Counted from the stretch's first letter, positions 8,902 through 17,358 are shown. The stretch: DNA of 64,000 bases from an uncultured Eubacteriales bacterium (GCA_900316115.1 ONBN01000001.1:1-64000); one strand, 5' to 3'. Notes: a model not told the origin generated them from the letters alone. Made by a program: numbers and translations.

Positions 8902-9312
8902 ATGAAAGACAAATTTTACAGATTTATGCAGGGACGTTACGGAGTTGACCAGTTCGCAAAGTTCACCATGGGTGTGGCATTGGTTTCTATTGTGCTGGCT
9001 ATTTTTGTCAACACAGGAAGCAGCGCAGGTTCTCTTCTGGATACATTAGGTCTTGTAGCCATTGTGTATACATATTTCAGGATTTTTTCCAGGAATATTT
9101 CCAAAAGAGCACAGGAGAATCAGAAGTACTTGTCAGCTACTGCCAAGCTGCGTCAGAGACTGAACAAAGAAAAGAATCTGATGAAACAGAGAAAGGACTA
9201 TCATATTTATACCTGTCCTTCCTGCGGTCAGAAAGTCAGGATTCCAAGAGGAAAAGGAAAGATAGAGATCAGCTGTCCAAAGTGTCACAGCAAATTCGTA
9301 AAGAGGAGCTGA
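8902..9312 (+). CDS. Membrane protein with C-terminal zinc ribbon
   Basis: A 136-residue protein. Residues about 20-65 contain two hydrophobic segments, then a basic coiled region, then a zinc ribbon with CPSCG and CPKCH pairs near residues 107-130. Four cysteines in two CxxC knuckles fit a structural zinc site. Only one base separates its stop from the next gene, so it is co-translated with the DUF5685 gene and, by overlap, the DnaJ gene. I do not know a function; the trio's tight arrangement suggests a shared membrane-linked chaperone or assembly role (inference). Confidence 0.75.
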   Translation: MKDKFYRFMQGRYGVDQFAKFTMGVALVSIVLAIFVNTGSSAGSLLDTLGLVAIVYTYFRIFSRNISKRAQENQKYLSATAKLRQRLNKEKNLMKQRKDYHIYTCPSCGQKVRIPRGKGKIEISCPKCHSKFVKRS

Positions 9313-9313
9313 T

Positions 9314-10159
9314 ATGTTCGGATATATTGTGGTAAATAAGCCGGAATTAAAGATTAAAGATTTCGATTTATACAAATCCTTTTATTGTGGGCTTTGCAGA
9401 GAACTGAAAAGAAAATATGGGATTTTGGGGCAGCTGTCCCTTACCTATGATATGACCTTTGTGGTGCTTCTGCTCAGTGGGTTGTATGAGCCGGAAACAA
9501 GAAAAGGAACCACTCATTGTATCCTGCACCCTGTTCATAAAGAGACAGTACGAAAGAATCGTTTCACAGAATATGCTGCAGATATGAATATCATCCTTAC
9601 TTATTATAAGTGTGAGGATGACTGGAAGGATGATAAAGATCTTCTAAAGCTTGCATATGCAAAGGGCCTGCAGGGGAAGAACCGCAGACTTACTGCTGAA
9701 TATGACAAGAAAGTGCACAGAATCGTCAGCCTGTTGGATCAGCTTTCGGATCTTGAAAAGAAGGATGAAACGGATATTGATAAGGTATCCGGTATTTTTG
9801 GAAAGATCATGGCTGAGATATTTGTATATCAGGAAGATGTATGGGCAGATTCTCTTCGGAAGATGGGATTTTATTTTGGGAAATTTATTTATCTTCTGGA
9901 TGCATATGATGATGTGGAGTCAGATCTGAAAAGTGGAAATTACAATCCTTTTTCAAAACGCTTTAAAATGAAAGGGTTTGAGGAAGAAGTACGTCAGCTT
10001 CTGATCATGATGCTTGCAGAAGCCTGTCGTGAATTTGAAAAACTACCTATTATAATGTATGGAGATATTCTGCGGAATATCCTGTACTCTGGTGTATGGT
10101 GCAGATTTGAGGCGATTACCAGAAAAAGGAGAGAAGAACAGGAGAAAGAACATGTTTGA
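9314..10159 (+). CDS. DUF5685 family protein
   Basis: A 281-residue protein starting [13 protein letters not shown], with CGLCRELKR near residue 26 and a cysteine- and aromatic-rich first half, as in the DUF5685 family. The second half is helical, with a [15 protein letters not shown] block near residue 195; it resembles aspartate-rich all-alpha folds, but I would not infer prenyl-type catalysis from that. It sits between a zinc-ribbon membrane protein (1 base upstream) and a DnaJ-domain protein (8-base overlap), an arrangement typical of translational coupling. Function unknown. Confidence 0.78.
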   Translation: MFGYIVVNKPELKIKDFDLYKSFYCGLCRELKRKYGILGQLSLTYDMTFVVLLLSGLYEPETRKGTTHCILHPVHKETVRKNRFTEYAADMNIILTYYKCEDDWKDDKDLLKLAYAKGLQGKNRRLTAEYDKKVHRIVSLLDQLSDLEKKDETDIDKVSGIFGKIMAEIFVYQEDVWADSLRKMGFYFGKFIYLLDAYDDVESDLKSGNYNPFSKRFKMKGFEEEVRQLLIMMLAEACREFEKLPIIMYGDILRNILYSGVWCRFEAITRKRREEQEKEHV

Positions 10160-10793
10160 TCCATATAGTGTTCTGGGAGTATCACGGGATGCTTCAGACG
10201 AGGAAATCAAAAAGGCATACAGACGTTTAAGCCGGAAATATCATCCGGATGCGAATATCAACAATCCCAACAAAGATCAGGCTGAAGAGAAATTCAAGGA
10301 AGTTCAGCAGGCCTATGATCAGATCATGAAGGAGAGAGAATACGGAAACAGAGGGGCTGACAATTATGGTGGCTTTGGCGGTTTCGGTGGCTTCGGACAG
10401 CAGTCCGGCGGGTATGAGGATGAAGAAAGTATCCGTAGGCGTGCGGCAGCCAACTTTATCCAGAGTGGTCATTATCAGGAAGCCATGAACGTACTGCGCT
10501 CCCTTTCCCAGAGAAACGGAGAATGGTATTATCTTTCTTCCATGGCAAACATGGGACTTGGCAATAATGTAAATGCCAGAAATGATATAGAGCAGGCGAT
10601 TCGTCTGGATCCGGGCAATTCCCAGTATCAGATGCTGAAGAATCGGATGGATGGAGGCGGTACCTGGTACCAGCAGCAACAGGATCCTTTTGGAGGCATG
10701 CCTATGGAGGGCGGAGACATGTGCATGAAGCTGTGTTTCGCCAGTACAGTCTGTAATCTGTGCTGTCCGGGAAGTGGTGTGATCTGCTGTTAA
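10152..10793 (+). CDS. DnaJ-domain protein with cysteine-rich C-terminus
   Basis: About 213 residues. A J domain occupies residues 1-65 ([13 protein letters not shown] start, HPD in KYHPDA near residue 34), so it should stimulate an Hsp70 ATPase. A Gly-rich linker, then a TPR-like helical region (about 95-175), follows. The last 23 residues contain seven cysteines (CMKLC, NLCC and ICC groups), which is odd for a J protein and could bind metal or be a membrane or lipid contact. I chose ATG 10152, 8 bases inside the preceding gene, because the J domain begins exactly there and GGAGAAAG precedes it. The client is unknown. Confidence 0.85.
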   Translation: MFDPYSVLGVSRDASDEEIKKAYRRLSRKYHPDANINNPNKDQAEEKFKEVQQAYDQIMKEREYGNRGADNYGGFGGFGGFGQQSGGYEDEESIRRRAAANFIQSGHYQEAMNVLRSLSQRNGEWYYLSSMANMGLGNNVNARNDIEQAIRLDPGNSQYQMLKNRMDGGGTWYQQQQDPFGGMPMEGGDMCMKLCFASTVCNLCCPGSGVICC

Positions 10794-10847
10794 GGCAGGC
10801 TTTTCGGAACAGCCGGTTATAATAGAAATATAGAGGAGGAAACAGTA

Positions 10848-11834
10848 ATGAGTGTCAGAATTGGTATTTTAGGTTATGGAAATCTTGGCCGTGGAGTAGA
10901 GTGTGCCATTAAACATAATCCGGATATGGAGCTTGTGGCAGTATTTACACGCCGTAATCCGGAGGATGTGACCATTCTTACAGAAACTGCCAAAGTTTAT
11001 TCTGTAAATGATGCCGAAAAAATGAAAGATAAGATTGATGTGCTGATCATCTGCGGAGGCAGTGCTACAGACCTTCCGGTACAGACACCGAAATATGCAC
11101 AGTGGTTTAATGTGATCGACAGCTTTGATACACATAAGAAGATTCCGGAGCATTTTGCGGCAGTAGATAAGGCTGCAGCTGAAAATGGCCATGTAGGGAT
11201 CATTTCTGTAGGCTGGGATCCGGGTATGTTCTCCCTGAACCGTATGTACGCAAATGCTATCCTTCCAGGAGGATGCGATTATACATTCTGGGGCAAGGGT
11301 GTAAGCCAGGGGCATTCCGATGCAATCCGCAGGATTGAGGGAGTGAAGGATGCCAGACAGTATACCATTCCAGTAGAAGCAGCTCTTGAAGCAGTAAGAA
11401 ATGGCGAGAATCCACAACTTTCCACACGTGAGAAGCATACAAGAGAATGCTTTGTAGTTGCTAAAGAAGGCGCAGATCTTGACTGCATTGAGCGTGAGAT
11501 CAAGACCATGCCTAACTATTTTGATGAGTACGATACTACAGTACATTTTATTTCTGAAGAAGAATTAAAGAAAAACCACAGTGGTATTCCTCATGGTGGA
11601 TTTGTGATCCGCACCGGAAAGACCGGATGGAATGATGAGAACAGCCATGTGATCGAATACAGCCTGAAGCTGGATTCCAACCCTGAATTTACTTCTTCAG
11701 TACTGGTCGCTTATGCACGGGCTGCATATCGTATGAACCAGGAAGGACAGAAGGGCTGCAAGACCGTATTTGATGTGGCGCCTGCTTATCTTTCTGCTAT
11801 GAGTGGTGAAGAACTGAGGAAGAATCTTCTGTAA
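10848..11834 (+). CDS. ddh: meso-Diaminopimelate dehydrogenase
   Basis: A 328-residue NADPH-dependent enzyme that reductively aminates tetrahydrodipicolinate to meso-diaminopimelate in one step, supplying lysine and peptidoglycan. The N-terminal Rossmann motif GYGNLGRG begins near residue 9. Characteristic blocks are CGGSATD near residue 68, GWDPGMFSLNR near residue 124, and the HSDAIRRI and ARQYTIP substrate-domain segments. The length matches the family (about 320-330). AGAGGAGG lies before the ATG and a TATAAT at 10818-10823 may be its -10. It is monocistronic, ending at a strong terminator. Confidence 0.93.
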   Translation: MSVRIGILGYGNLGRGVECAIKHNPDMELVAVFTRRNPEDVTILTETAKVYSVNDAEKMKDKIDVLIICGGSATDLPVQTPKYAQWFNVIDSFDTHKKIPEHFAAVDKAAAENGHVGIISVGWDPGMFSLNRMYANAILPGGCDYTFWGKGVSQGHSDAIRRIEGVKDARQYTIPVEAALEAVRNGENPQLSTREKHTRECFVVAKEGADLDCIEREIKTMPNYFDEYDTTVHFISEEELKKNHSGIPHGGFVIRTGKTGWNDENSHVIEYSLKLDSNPEFTSSVLVAYARAAYRMNQEGQKGCKTVFDVAPAYLSAMSGEELRKNLL

Positions 11835-11900
11835 AATATTTCTGCAAGTATCTCTTCGGAAAATGTTACAAAAGTGAAAACATAAAATTGTTACAAATGT

Positions 11901-11941
11901 TAAAAAAGAGCAAAGTTTGTTATGAACTTTGTTCTTTTTTT
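11901..11941 (+). terminator. Rho-independent terminator after ddh
   Basis: AGAGCAAAGTT and AACTTTGTTCT form the stem, followed by seven T. Confidence 0.85.
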
Positions 11942-11995
11942 ACTAAGAAAAAGAAAGTAAATATTGTGAAAAGTTTACATACTTATACTTTTGTA

Positions 11996-12024
11996 TTGAC
12001 TGGAAAAAAAGTCCGTTGTATAAT
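11996..12024 (+). promoter_or_regulatory. Strong sigma-A promoter of the wall-binding hydrolase
   Basis: TTGACT (11996-12001), a 17-base spacer and a perfect TATAAT (12019-12024). Transcription should begin near 12031, just before the WalR-type box. Confidence 0.85.
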
Positions 12025-12038
12025 CTATTACATAAAGA

Positions 12039-12055
12039 TGTAACAATTTTGTAAA
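12039..12055 (+). promoter_or_regulatory. WalR box candidate
   Basis: TGTAAC-AATTT-TGTAAA matches the WalR consensus TGTWAH-N5-TGTWAH at every position. It lies just downstream of the predicted start of transcription, a position more often linked to WalR repression than activation. Confidence 0.65.
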
Positions 12056-12103
12056 GGTTAAAAAAGACATTACCATGTTTGAATAAGAAAAGGAAGATTA
12101 AGT

Positions 12104-13636
12104 ATGCAAAACGTATGTAAGAAATTTAAGATTTGGGGAGTGCTTTTGCTGCTGATCCTGGCTGCTACAGGTTTTTCTGTACGCAAGTCCTCATCAGATG
12201 TAGAAGCAGCTGTTAGAACCGGATTTCGGACGTACAGCGGAAAAACATACTATATTGATTCAGACGGAAGCAAGCATAAGGGCTGGCTGAACCTGAATGG
12301 TAAGAAATATTATTTCAACCGTAAAACCGGTGTCCAGGTGAAGGGCTGGGCCCAGGACAGCAAAGGACGGAAGCGTTATTTTACAAAGGGCACAGGTGTT
12401 ATGGTCACTGGCTGGGTGAAGGTATCCAATGGAAAGCGCAGATATTTCAATCCACGCACCGGTTACATGCAGACCAAGTGGCTGACTCTGAATAATAACA
12501 AATATTACTTTTTTGCAAAGTCAGGTATTGCTGCCACAGGATTTTTAAAAGATTCCAAGAGGAACACCAGATATTTCTATAAGCCAAGCGGAGCCATGGC
12601 TGTTGGCTGGGTTAGCGCATCCACAGGTACTGTGAGATACTTCCAGTCTTCTACTAAGGCCTCTTTAGACGGTGTTATGGCAGTTGGATTTACCCAGATC
12701 AACGGATCTACATATTATTTTGCTTCCGGTACAGGCAAGATGGCTACCGGATGGACAGATATTAAATCAGGAAAGACAACAAACAAATATTATTTTGACC
12801 CTGCATCCGGTGTGATGTACACAGGTGTGCAGACCATAGATGGAGTGCAACAGGAGTTCGGTTCAGACGGTATTTATGTGGGACAGGTTATCAATGATCC
12901 CAATGCTACAGCCTCTACAGGTACGAAGACCATCAAGAATTATCTTGCAGGTGCACTTCTGCCGGTAGGCCAGGCGCTTTATGTATGGGGCGGCGGCTGG
13001 AATGATTCCACACGTAAAGGTGTAAGCCCCAAGTGGAAGCAGTGGTATAACAAATGGCTATCCAATCCATCAGGATATGATTACAATAATTACCGTGACC
13101 TGACAGCAGTGAACAGGGCGAAAGGTCTTGACTGCTCCGGTTTTGTTGGCTGGGCAGCTTACCAGGTTATGCAGACACAGTCCAATGTAGGTTCCGGCTA
13201 TACCGTTGTATCCGGAGAGATCGGTTCTTATTATAAGAGCATTGGCTGGGGTACGATCGTGAATCAGTCCTACCTGTCAAAGACCAGCTGGAAGATGAAG
13301 CCGGGTGATATCGGATACAACAGTGGTCATACATGGATCGTGCTTGGTCAGTGCAGTGATAAGAGTATGGTGATCATACATTCCACTCCTCAAGCAGGAT
13401 GCCAGATCGCAGGTACTACCACTCCTACCGGCAATTCCAACAGTGAGGCAGTGGCACTTGCCAATAAGTACATGTCCAAGTATTCAGGATTTACCAAATT
13501 CAGTTATCATCCATCTTGTGGTAACTATATCCGTAATGGTAATTATCTCAGATGGAAGAGCAGCGTGCTCAGCGATCCGGACGGATATGGGAATATGACA
13601 GCAGATCAGATTCTGCTGGATCTGTTTGGATATTAA
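12104..13636 (+). CDS. Secreted wall-binding protein with NlpC/P60-like peptidase domain
   Basis: A 510-residue exported protein. After a signal peptide (hydrophobic residues 11-27), residues about 40-265 carry about ten repeats of the GWxxxxGKxYYF type found in choline-binding and glucan-binding wall modules. The C-terminal domain (about 280-510) is NlpC/P60-like: Cys344 in GLDCSGFVGWA and His in NSGHTWIV would be the catalytic pair of a peptidoglycan peptidase. The spacing between them (about 70 residues) is longer than in compact NlpC domains. It has its own promoter with a WalR-type box, fitting a wall-turnover enzyme. Substrate cleavage is inferred, not shown. Confidence 0.87.
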   Translation: MQNVCKKFKIWGVLLLLILAATGFSVRKSSSDVEAAVRTGFRTYSGKTYYIDSDGSKHKGWLNLNGKKYYFNRKTGVQVKGWAQDSKGRKRYFTKGTGVMVTGWVKVSNGKRRYFNPRTGYMQTKWLTLNNNKYYFFAKSGIAATGFLKDSKRNTRYFYKPSGAMAVGWVSASTGTVRYFQSSTKASLDGVMAVGFTQINGSTYYFASGTGKMATGWTDIKSGKTTNKYYFDPASGVMYTGVQTIDGVQQEFGSDGIYVGQVINDPNATASTGTKTIKNYLAGALLPVGQALYVWGGGWNDSTRKGVSPKWKQWYNKWLSNPSGYDYNNYRDLTAVNRAKGLDCSGFVGWAAYQVMQTQSNVGSGYTVVSGEIGSYYKSIGWGTIVNQSYLSKTSWKMKPGDIGYNSGHTWIVLGQCSDKSMVIIHSTPQAGCQIAGTTTPTGNSNSEAVALANKYMSKYSGFTKFSYHPSCGNYIRNGNYLRWKSSVLSDPDGYGNMTADQILLDLFGY

Positions 13637-13658
13637 TATTAGGATCAGAATATTTTAC

Positions 13659-13700
13659 AGCCACACAGGCGCAGGGAGGACCGGCTTGTGTGGCTTTTTT
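13659..13700 (+). terminator. Rho-independent terminator
   Basis: AGCCACACA and TGTGTGGCT form the stem, followed by six T. A 40-bp palindromic repeat abuts the T-run. Confidence 0.85.
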
Positions 13701-13702
13701 AT

Positions 13703-13742
13703 GTACTAGGAAAATCCTTTGGAATCTCCTGGTACATAAAAA
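13703..13742. repeat. 40-bp palindromic repeat, copy 1
   Basis: GTACTAGGA and TCCTGGTAC are the arms, with AAATCC/GGAATC inside and ATAAAAA after. It starts two bases after the T-run of the preceding terminator. Related copies are at 16428 and 38268. The gene-free stretch 13637-13993 otherwise holds only the terminator, a small CCTACCGGGCAGG hairpin and the promoter of the next gene. Confidence 0.8.
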
Positions 13743-13894
13743 TGTCCTACCGGGCAGGATTCTTTCTTTTATCATGGGAAATTATTCCGTAATGATTCAT
13801 TGATATAAAAGCCTTCAAACGGAGTGCTATCTTATGTTTGTTGCACTTTGATGTCTATTTGTTACAAAAAAATTAAATTTATTAAAATAAGGGG

Positions 13895-13923
13895 TTGCAT
13901 TACTGGTAACGATATGTTAATAT
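13895..13923 (+). promoter_or_regulatory. Putative promoter of the PcsB-like gene
   Basis: TTGCAT (13895-13900), a 17-base spacer and TAATAT (13918-13923). The hexamers are imperfect. Confidence 0.45.
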
Positions 13924-13993
13924 GTATAAGAATTAAAAACAATATTGCAGAAATATTACATATTAGAACAATAAAGTTACGAGGGTGATAATC

Positions 13994-15337
13994 ATGAAGA
14001 AAAAATTAGTATGTCTTACACTTGCATTAATGATGTGTGGTACACAGGTAGTAAGCGTAAGCGCTTCCAGAGAAGATGATCTGAGAGAAGAGCAGGCTTG
14101 GACAAGCCAGCAGCTGGATGCTACATATGCCCGCATGAGTGCACTCTGGGATCAGAAGCAGCAGCTGGAAAGTGAGATCGCAACACTGGATGCCAATCTG
14201 GTGGATGTGATGGTCAATATACAGACATTGGAGACAGATATTTCCAATAAAGAGACTGAGATCATGAAAACAAAACAGGATCTTGGTAAAGCACAGAAAG
14301 CAAAAGACAAACAGTACGATGCAATGAAAAAGCGTATTCAGTATCTGTACGAGAAAGGCGGAAGTGATGCCTGGTTCCAGATGATGATGAATGCAGATAA
14401 TCTTGCAGATCTTCTTACAAGAGCTGAGTATACACAGAAGATGTATGAGCAGGATAGAAAGAGCCTGGAAGTATATGCCAATACTATTGAGCAGGTAAAA
14501 CAGCTGGAAGAGAAATACACTGGTGAGAAGGCAGAGCTTGAGAGCATGAAACAGGAGTATGAGGCTGAGTCACAGAATCTTCAGTCACAGTTGGATGAGA
14601 AGAGAGCTACTTCTGCAGATTGTGAGAATGAGATCGCATATGCACAGCAGCAGGCTACAGAGTATGCAAATCTTCTTGCACAGCAGCAGGCTGAGATCGA
14701 GCAGCTTGAGGCAGAGCGTATTGCAGCAGAGGAAGAGGCAAGACGCCAGGCAGAAGCAGAGGCAGCAGCTGCACAGTCTACAGATGATGGTAATTATGAT
14801 TCTACCCAGTATGATGAAGAAGGAAATGCAGTAAGCAGTTCTGAAACATCAGGCTCCGGTGAGACTCAGTATGATGAATATGGTAATGTGATCGATTCCG
14901 AGAATACAGTAGATCCAAGTGAATATCAGAGTTCTTCAGAGTCAAGCTCTTCAAGTTCTTCTTCCAGTTCCAGTTATACATCTTCCGGATCTGGTTCAGG
15001 ATCTTCTGTTGTAAATTATGCTACTCAGTTTGTTGGCAACCCATATGTATGGGGCGGCACCAGTCTTACCAATGGTGCGGACTGCTCAGGATTTGTACAG
15101 AGTGTGTATGCTAACTTTGGCGTGAGCCTTCCAAGAACTTCTTATGAGCAGCAGAATGCAGGTGTAGAGGTTTCTTATGCAGATGCACAGCCAGGCGATC
15201 TGATCTGCTATGGTGGTCATGTAGCGATTTACATGGGCAACGGACAGATCGTACATGCTTCCAATGCAAAGGATGGTATTAAGATCAGTAATAATGCAGC
15301 TTACAGAACCATTACATCTGTAAGACGTCTTGTATAA
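13994..15337 (+). CDS. Secreted coiled-coil NlpC/P60 peptidoglycan hydrolase (PcsB/CwlO-like)
   Basis: About 447 residues. A signal peptide (residues 1-24, ending VSVSA) leads into a long coiled coil (about 30-260) rich in Glu, Gln and Lys. An acidic linker with two QYDEEGNAV/QYDEYGNVI repeats follows, then a run of serines, and a C-terminal NlpC/P60 domain (about 340-447). Cys364 in ADCSGFV, His in GGHVAIYMG and His in IVHAS form the expected catalytic triad. This layout is that of CwlO and PcsB, D,L-endopeptidases that are activated at the membrane by FtsEX. I chose ATG 13994, which has GAGGGTGAT at proper spacing; the in-frame GTG at 13985 overlaps that site. Confidence 0.9.
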   Translation: MKKKLVCLTLALMMCGTQVVSVSASREDDLREEQAWTSQQLDATYARMSALWDQKQQLESEIATLDANLVDVMVNIQTLETDISNKETEIMKTKQDLGKAQKAKDKQYDAMKKRIQYLYEKGGSDAWFQMMMNADNLADLLTRAEYTQKMYEQDRKSLEVYANTIEQVKQLEEKYTGEKAELESMKQEYEAESQNLQSQLDEKRATSADCENEIAYAQQQATEYANLLAQQQAEIEQLEAERIAAEEEARRQAEAEAAAAQSTDDGNYDSTQYDEEGNAVSSSETSGSGETQYDEYGNVIDSENTVDPSEYQSSSESSSSSSSSSSSYTSSGSGSGSSVVNYATQFVGNPYVWGGTSLTNGADCSGFVQSVYANFGVSLPRTSYEQQNAGVEVSYADAQPGDLICYGGHVAIYMGNGQIVHASNAKDGIKISNNAAYRTITSVRRLV

Positions 15338-15356
15338 TCGCAATATTTCAAAACAC

Positions 15357-15410
15357 AGCCCCTGGGACTGGAATGCTTTTGTCAAGTGTTCCGGATCTCG
15401 GGGCTTTTTT
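15357..15410 (+). terminator. Rho-independent terminator
   Basis: AGCCCC and GGGGCT close the base of a longer hairpin, followed by six T. Confidence 0.75.
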
Positions 15411-15518
15411 GTTGTGAAGGATCCAGATGGCAACTATGAATGAGCCATGTCTGCATATGGAGATTTATGGATATTGGATGGGGAGACAGGAGAATTGAAT
15501 TGTATTGGAAAATAAACA

Positions 15519-15547
15519 TTGACAAATATATAGCAAAGGGGTATTAT
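15519..15547 (+). promoter_or_regulatory. Promoter of the cobalamin riboswitch transcript
   Basis: A perfect TTGACA (15519-15524), a 17-base spacer and TATTAT (15542-15547). Transcription should start near 15554, just before the riboswitch. Confidence 0.85.
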
Positions 15548-15579
15548 GATGTCAGTATAATTCCGTATTGAACGTATTA

Positions 15580-15800
15580 AGTGCTGATCATCTTCCAAGA
15601 AGATGACAGAAGAGGGAATCAGGTGAGAGTCCTGAGCGATCCGGTCACTGTAACAGGGGAGCCAATCTCAATAGTCCATTGTGCTGATGCATGAGAAGGG
15701 GAGAGGAAGCGATGATCCTGAAGTCAGGAAACCTGCTTAGTATGGCGAGGTTAAACTTCCGTGTAAAGTGTAACAACCAACTTCGGGGAATCCGCAGCCC
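15580..15800 (+). ncRNA. Cobalamin (adenosylcobalamin) riboswitch
   Basis: The conserved elements appear in order: GAGGGAA with CAGGTGAGAGTCCTG near 15611-15636, a GATCCGGTCACTGTAACAG core near 15639-15657, and the B12 box AAGTCAGGAAACCTGC at 15721-15736. Together these are diagnostic for the class I cobalamin aptamer. An intrinsic terminator follows at 15808-15840, so B12 binding should end transcription before the small cysteine-rich gene. Outer boundaries are approximate. Confidence 0.93.
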
Positions 15801-15807
15801 CTTAGTG

Positions 15808-15840
15808 TTGTCTGCTCTTTTATGGTAGCAGACATTTTTT
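15808..15840 (+). terminator. Expression-platform terminator of the riboswitch
   Basis: TGTCTGCT and AGCAGACA form the stem, followed by six T. It lies about 70 bases after the B12 box and is the likely switch point. Confidence 0.85.
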
Positions 15841-15885
15841 ATGGAATGCGCCTGTTCATGAGAATTATACCGATTAAATGGCAGG

Positions 15886-15971
15886 CGATACTACTTCGGA
15901 TGTCCGTTCCCTCCGCGTATTTATGAACGGTTCATTTTCTACCCCGGAGTAGCATCGCTCCCTCTTTTTTA
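15886..15971 (+). other. Second structured segment between riboswitch and gene
   Basis: GCGATACTACTTCGG and CCGGAGTAGCATCGC are near-perfect inverted arms about 45 bases apart, followed by TCCCTCTTTTTT. This is a second terminator-like hairpin downstream of the riboswitch terminator and before the next ribosome site. The loop contains CCGTTC and GAACGG, which also pair. I do not recognise an aptamer. Confidence 0.6.
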
Positions 15972-15995
15972 TGAGAAAAACAGGAGGCGGATGAA

Positions 15996-16307
15996 ATGGC
16001 CGGAGAATATTGGGAAGGCAAAGAATATTCCTATTTCAGTCATAAGGATTGTGAGTTTTTTCCATGCCACAAAGGTGCAGATCCACAGGATTTTAACTGT
16101 CTGTTCTGCTATTGCCCATTATATGCCCTGGGAGATAAGTGCGGAGGGAATTTCAGATATACGGAAAAGGGCCTGAAGGATTGTACAGGCTGTCTTCTTC
16201 CACATAAGCACAGGAATTACGGTTATGTAACAGGCAAGTATCAGGAACTTGCAAAGCTGATGGCAGAGATCAGAGATATGAAAGCGGATAATAAAGATAA
16301 CCGGTGA
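15996..16307 (+). CDS. Cysteine-rich small domain protein (PF04071-like), B12-riboswitch controlled
   Basis: A 103-residue soluble protein with eight cysteines clustered at residues about 20-68 (CEFFPCH, CLFCYCP, CGG, CTGC) and several histidines, as in the cysteine-rich small domain family that often neighbours cobalamin genes. It probably binds metal. The start is 15996, eight bases after AGGAGG; an overlapping frame starting at 15991 would be too close to that site. A cobalamin riboswitch directly upstream supports a role in B12 supply or handling. Its activity is not established, but its position 1.2 kb before a B12-dependent diol dehydratase locus is suggestive. Confidence 0.82.
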   Translation: MAGEYWEGKEYSYFSHKDCEFFPCHKGADPQDFNCLFCYCPLYALGDKCGGNFRYTEKGLKDCTGCLLPHKHRNYGYVTGKYQELAKLMAEIRDMKADNKDNR

Positions 16308-16371
16308 GAATGATGTGTATAATCAGGACAACCGATAATGGTTGTGTGGATAAATTATAAAATCAAAATAA

Positions 16372-16425
16372 AAGCTGTTGTATGAGAATCTTCTGAAGAA
16401 GGAGAGTTCATACAGCAGCTTTTTT
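16372..16425 (+). terminator. Rho-independent terminator
   Basis: AGCTGTTGTATGA and TCATACAGCAGCT form a 13-bp stem, followed by six T. It may also serve the convergent - strand gene. A palindromic repeat copy follows three bases later. Confidence 0.88.
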
Positions 16426-16427
16426 GC

Positions 16428-16468
16428 GTGCTAGGAAATTCCATTGGAATCTCCTAGCACATAAAAAG
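16428..16468. repeat. 40-bp palindromic repeat, copy 2
   Basis: GTGCTAGGA and TCCTAGCAC are perfect 9-bp arms with AATTCC/GGAATC inside and ATAAAAA after. Same layout as the copies at 13703 and 38268, again directly after a terminator T-run. Confidence 0.85.
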
Positions 16469-16507
16469 ATTACATGGGCAAAAACTATGTTATCCCAAAC
16501 ATCATAT

Positions 16508-17221
16508 TTATCGTTCCATAAGGAAGGCAAGCAGTCTGGGAATCTGGTTGTTAAGAATCAGATGCTGTGGGAAACTGCAGGCTTTTATGAAAGCGTCCCC
16601 ATAAGTAAAATCGCCGACATGGGCTGAGCCGTGGCTGTCACTGGAAAGGATCACAGGAACCTGGTACTGCTGGCACAGCTTCAGCATCTGGCGGCAGTTA
16701 TCCCTGGTATCACCACGGTATCCGTATGGCGCAAGGGATGCTTCATTGACTTCTATAAGAACCTGATTATGGGCAGCGGACTGGATCACAGCTTCATAAT
16801 CCAGATCATACTGTGTATTGTCAATGTGACCAAGTATCTTTACGCAGGGATGCTGCATGGCGTTTAACAATGCAAGCGTATTTTTCTGTCTGTCTGCCGG
16901 CCGGAAATTCTGGATATGCATACTGGCGATCACATAGTCAAGCCCCGAAAGCACATCCAAAGGAAGGTCGATCTGTCCCTGATCATCCAGAATATTCACC
17001 TCGGCGCTGAAAAGCAGCTGAATGCCAAAACGCTTCCTGGGGGCCATAGGCAGACTACGGAAATAAGAAACAGTACCTGCACCAAGAGTGGCGGGCCCGT
17101 GGTCTGTGATTCCTAAAAAAGACAGTCCCTTGCCGGAAGCGGCTTTTGCCATCTGGCTGATGGTACAGGAAGTGCCATGGCCGCTGGCGATAGAATGGGT
17201 ATGTATGTCTGATAAATACAT
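16508..17221 (-). CDS. PHP-domain phosphatase (YcdX-like)
   Basis: A 237-residue metal-dependent hydrolase of the PHP family. The metal-binding motifs DIHTHS (residues 5-10), ITDHGP near residue 38 and SSDSHGSAHVGDF near residue 200 are intact, along with HIDNTQYD near residue 136. The YcdX branch is a trinuclear-zinc phosphatase acting on small phosphates; the physiological substrate is unclear. The gene points away from the BMC operon and shares its upstream region of about 240 bases. It is convergent with the cysteine-rich small gene. I see no direct link to deoxyhexose metabolism. Confidence 0.85.
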   Translation of the reverse strand: MYLSDIHTHSIASGHGTSCTISQMAKAASGKGLSFLGITDHGPATLGAGTVSYFRSLPMAPRKRFGIQLLFSAEVNILDDQGQIDLPLDVLSGLDYVIASMHIQNFRPADRQKNTLALLNAMQHPCVKILGHIDNTQYDLDYEAVIQSAAHNQVLIEVNEASLAPYGYRGDTRDNCRQMLKLCQQYQVPVILSSDSHGSAHVGDFTYGDAFIKACSFPQHLILNNQIPRLLAFLMER

Positions 17222-17306
17222 AAATAAACAACTCCTTTGCGTTCAGTATGGCACATCCTGGAAAGTTTTGTCAATGAAAAAAACTGGTGATTTTCTGAAA
17301 AAACAA

Positions 17307-17350
17307 TAAAAACAACATAAGCAATCCCTTAAAAACAACATAAAACAACA
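17307..17350. promoter_or_regulatory. Direct repeats upstream of the BMC promoter
   Basis: TAAAAACAACATAA occurs at 17307-17320 and 17330-17343, exactly 23 bases apart, with a third partial AAAACAACA ending at 17350. The -35 begins at 17359. Tandem sites two helical turns apart just upstream of a promoter suggest an activator; the DeoR protein encoded in the operon is a candidate. Confidence 0.55.
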
Positions 17351-17358
17351 GAAATGCC

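Noticed and set aside
13861..13993. WalR box before the PcsB-like gene
   Set aside because: TGTTAC and TGTTAA half-sites are present but never with the required 5-base spacer.
15991..16176. A 61-codon frame beginning at 15991
   Set aside because: It overlaps the cysteine-rich small gene in another frame and its ATG is only three bases from AGGAGG; the 15996 frame fits family and spacing.
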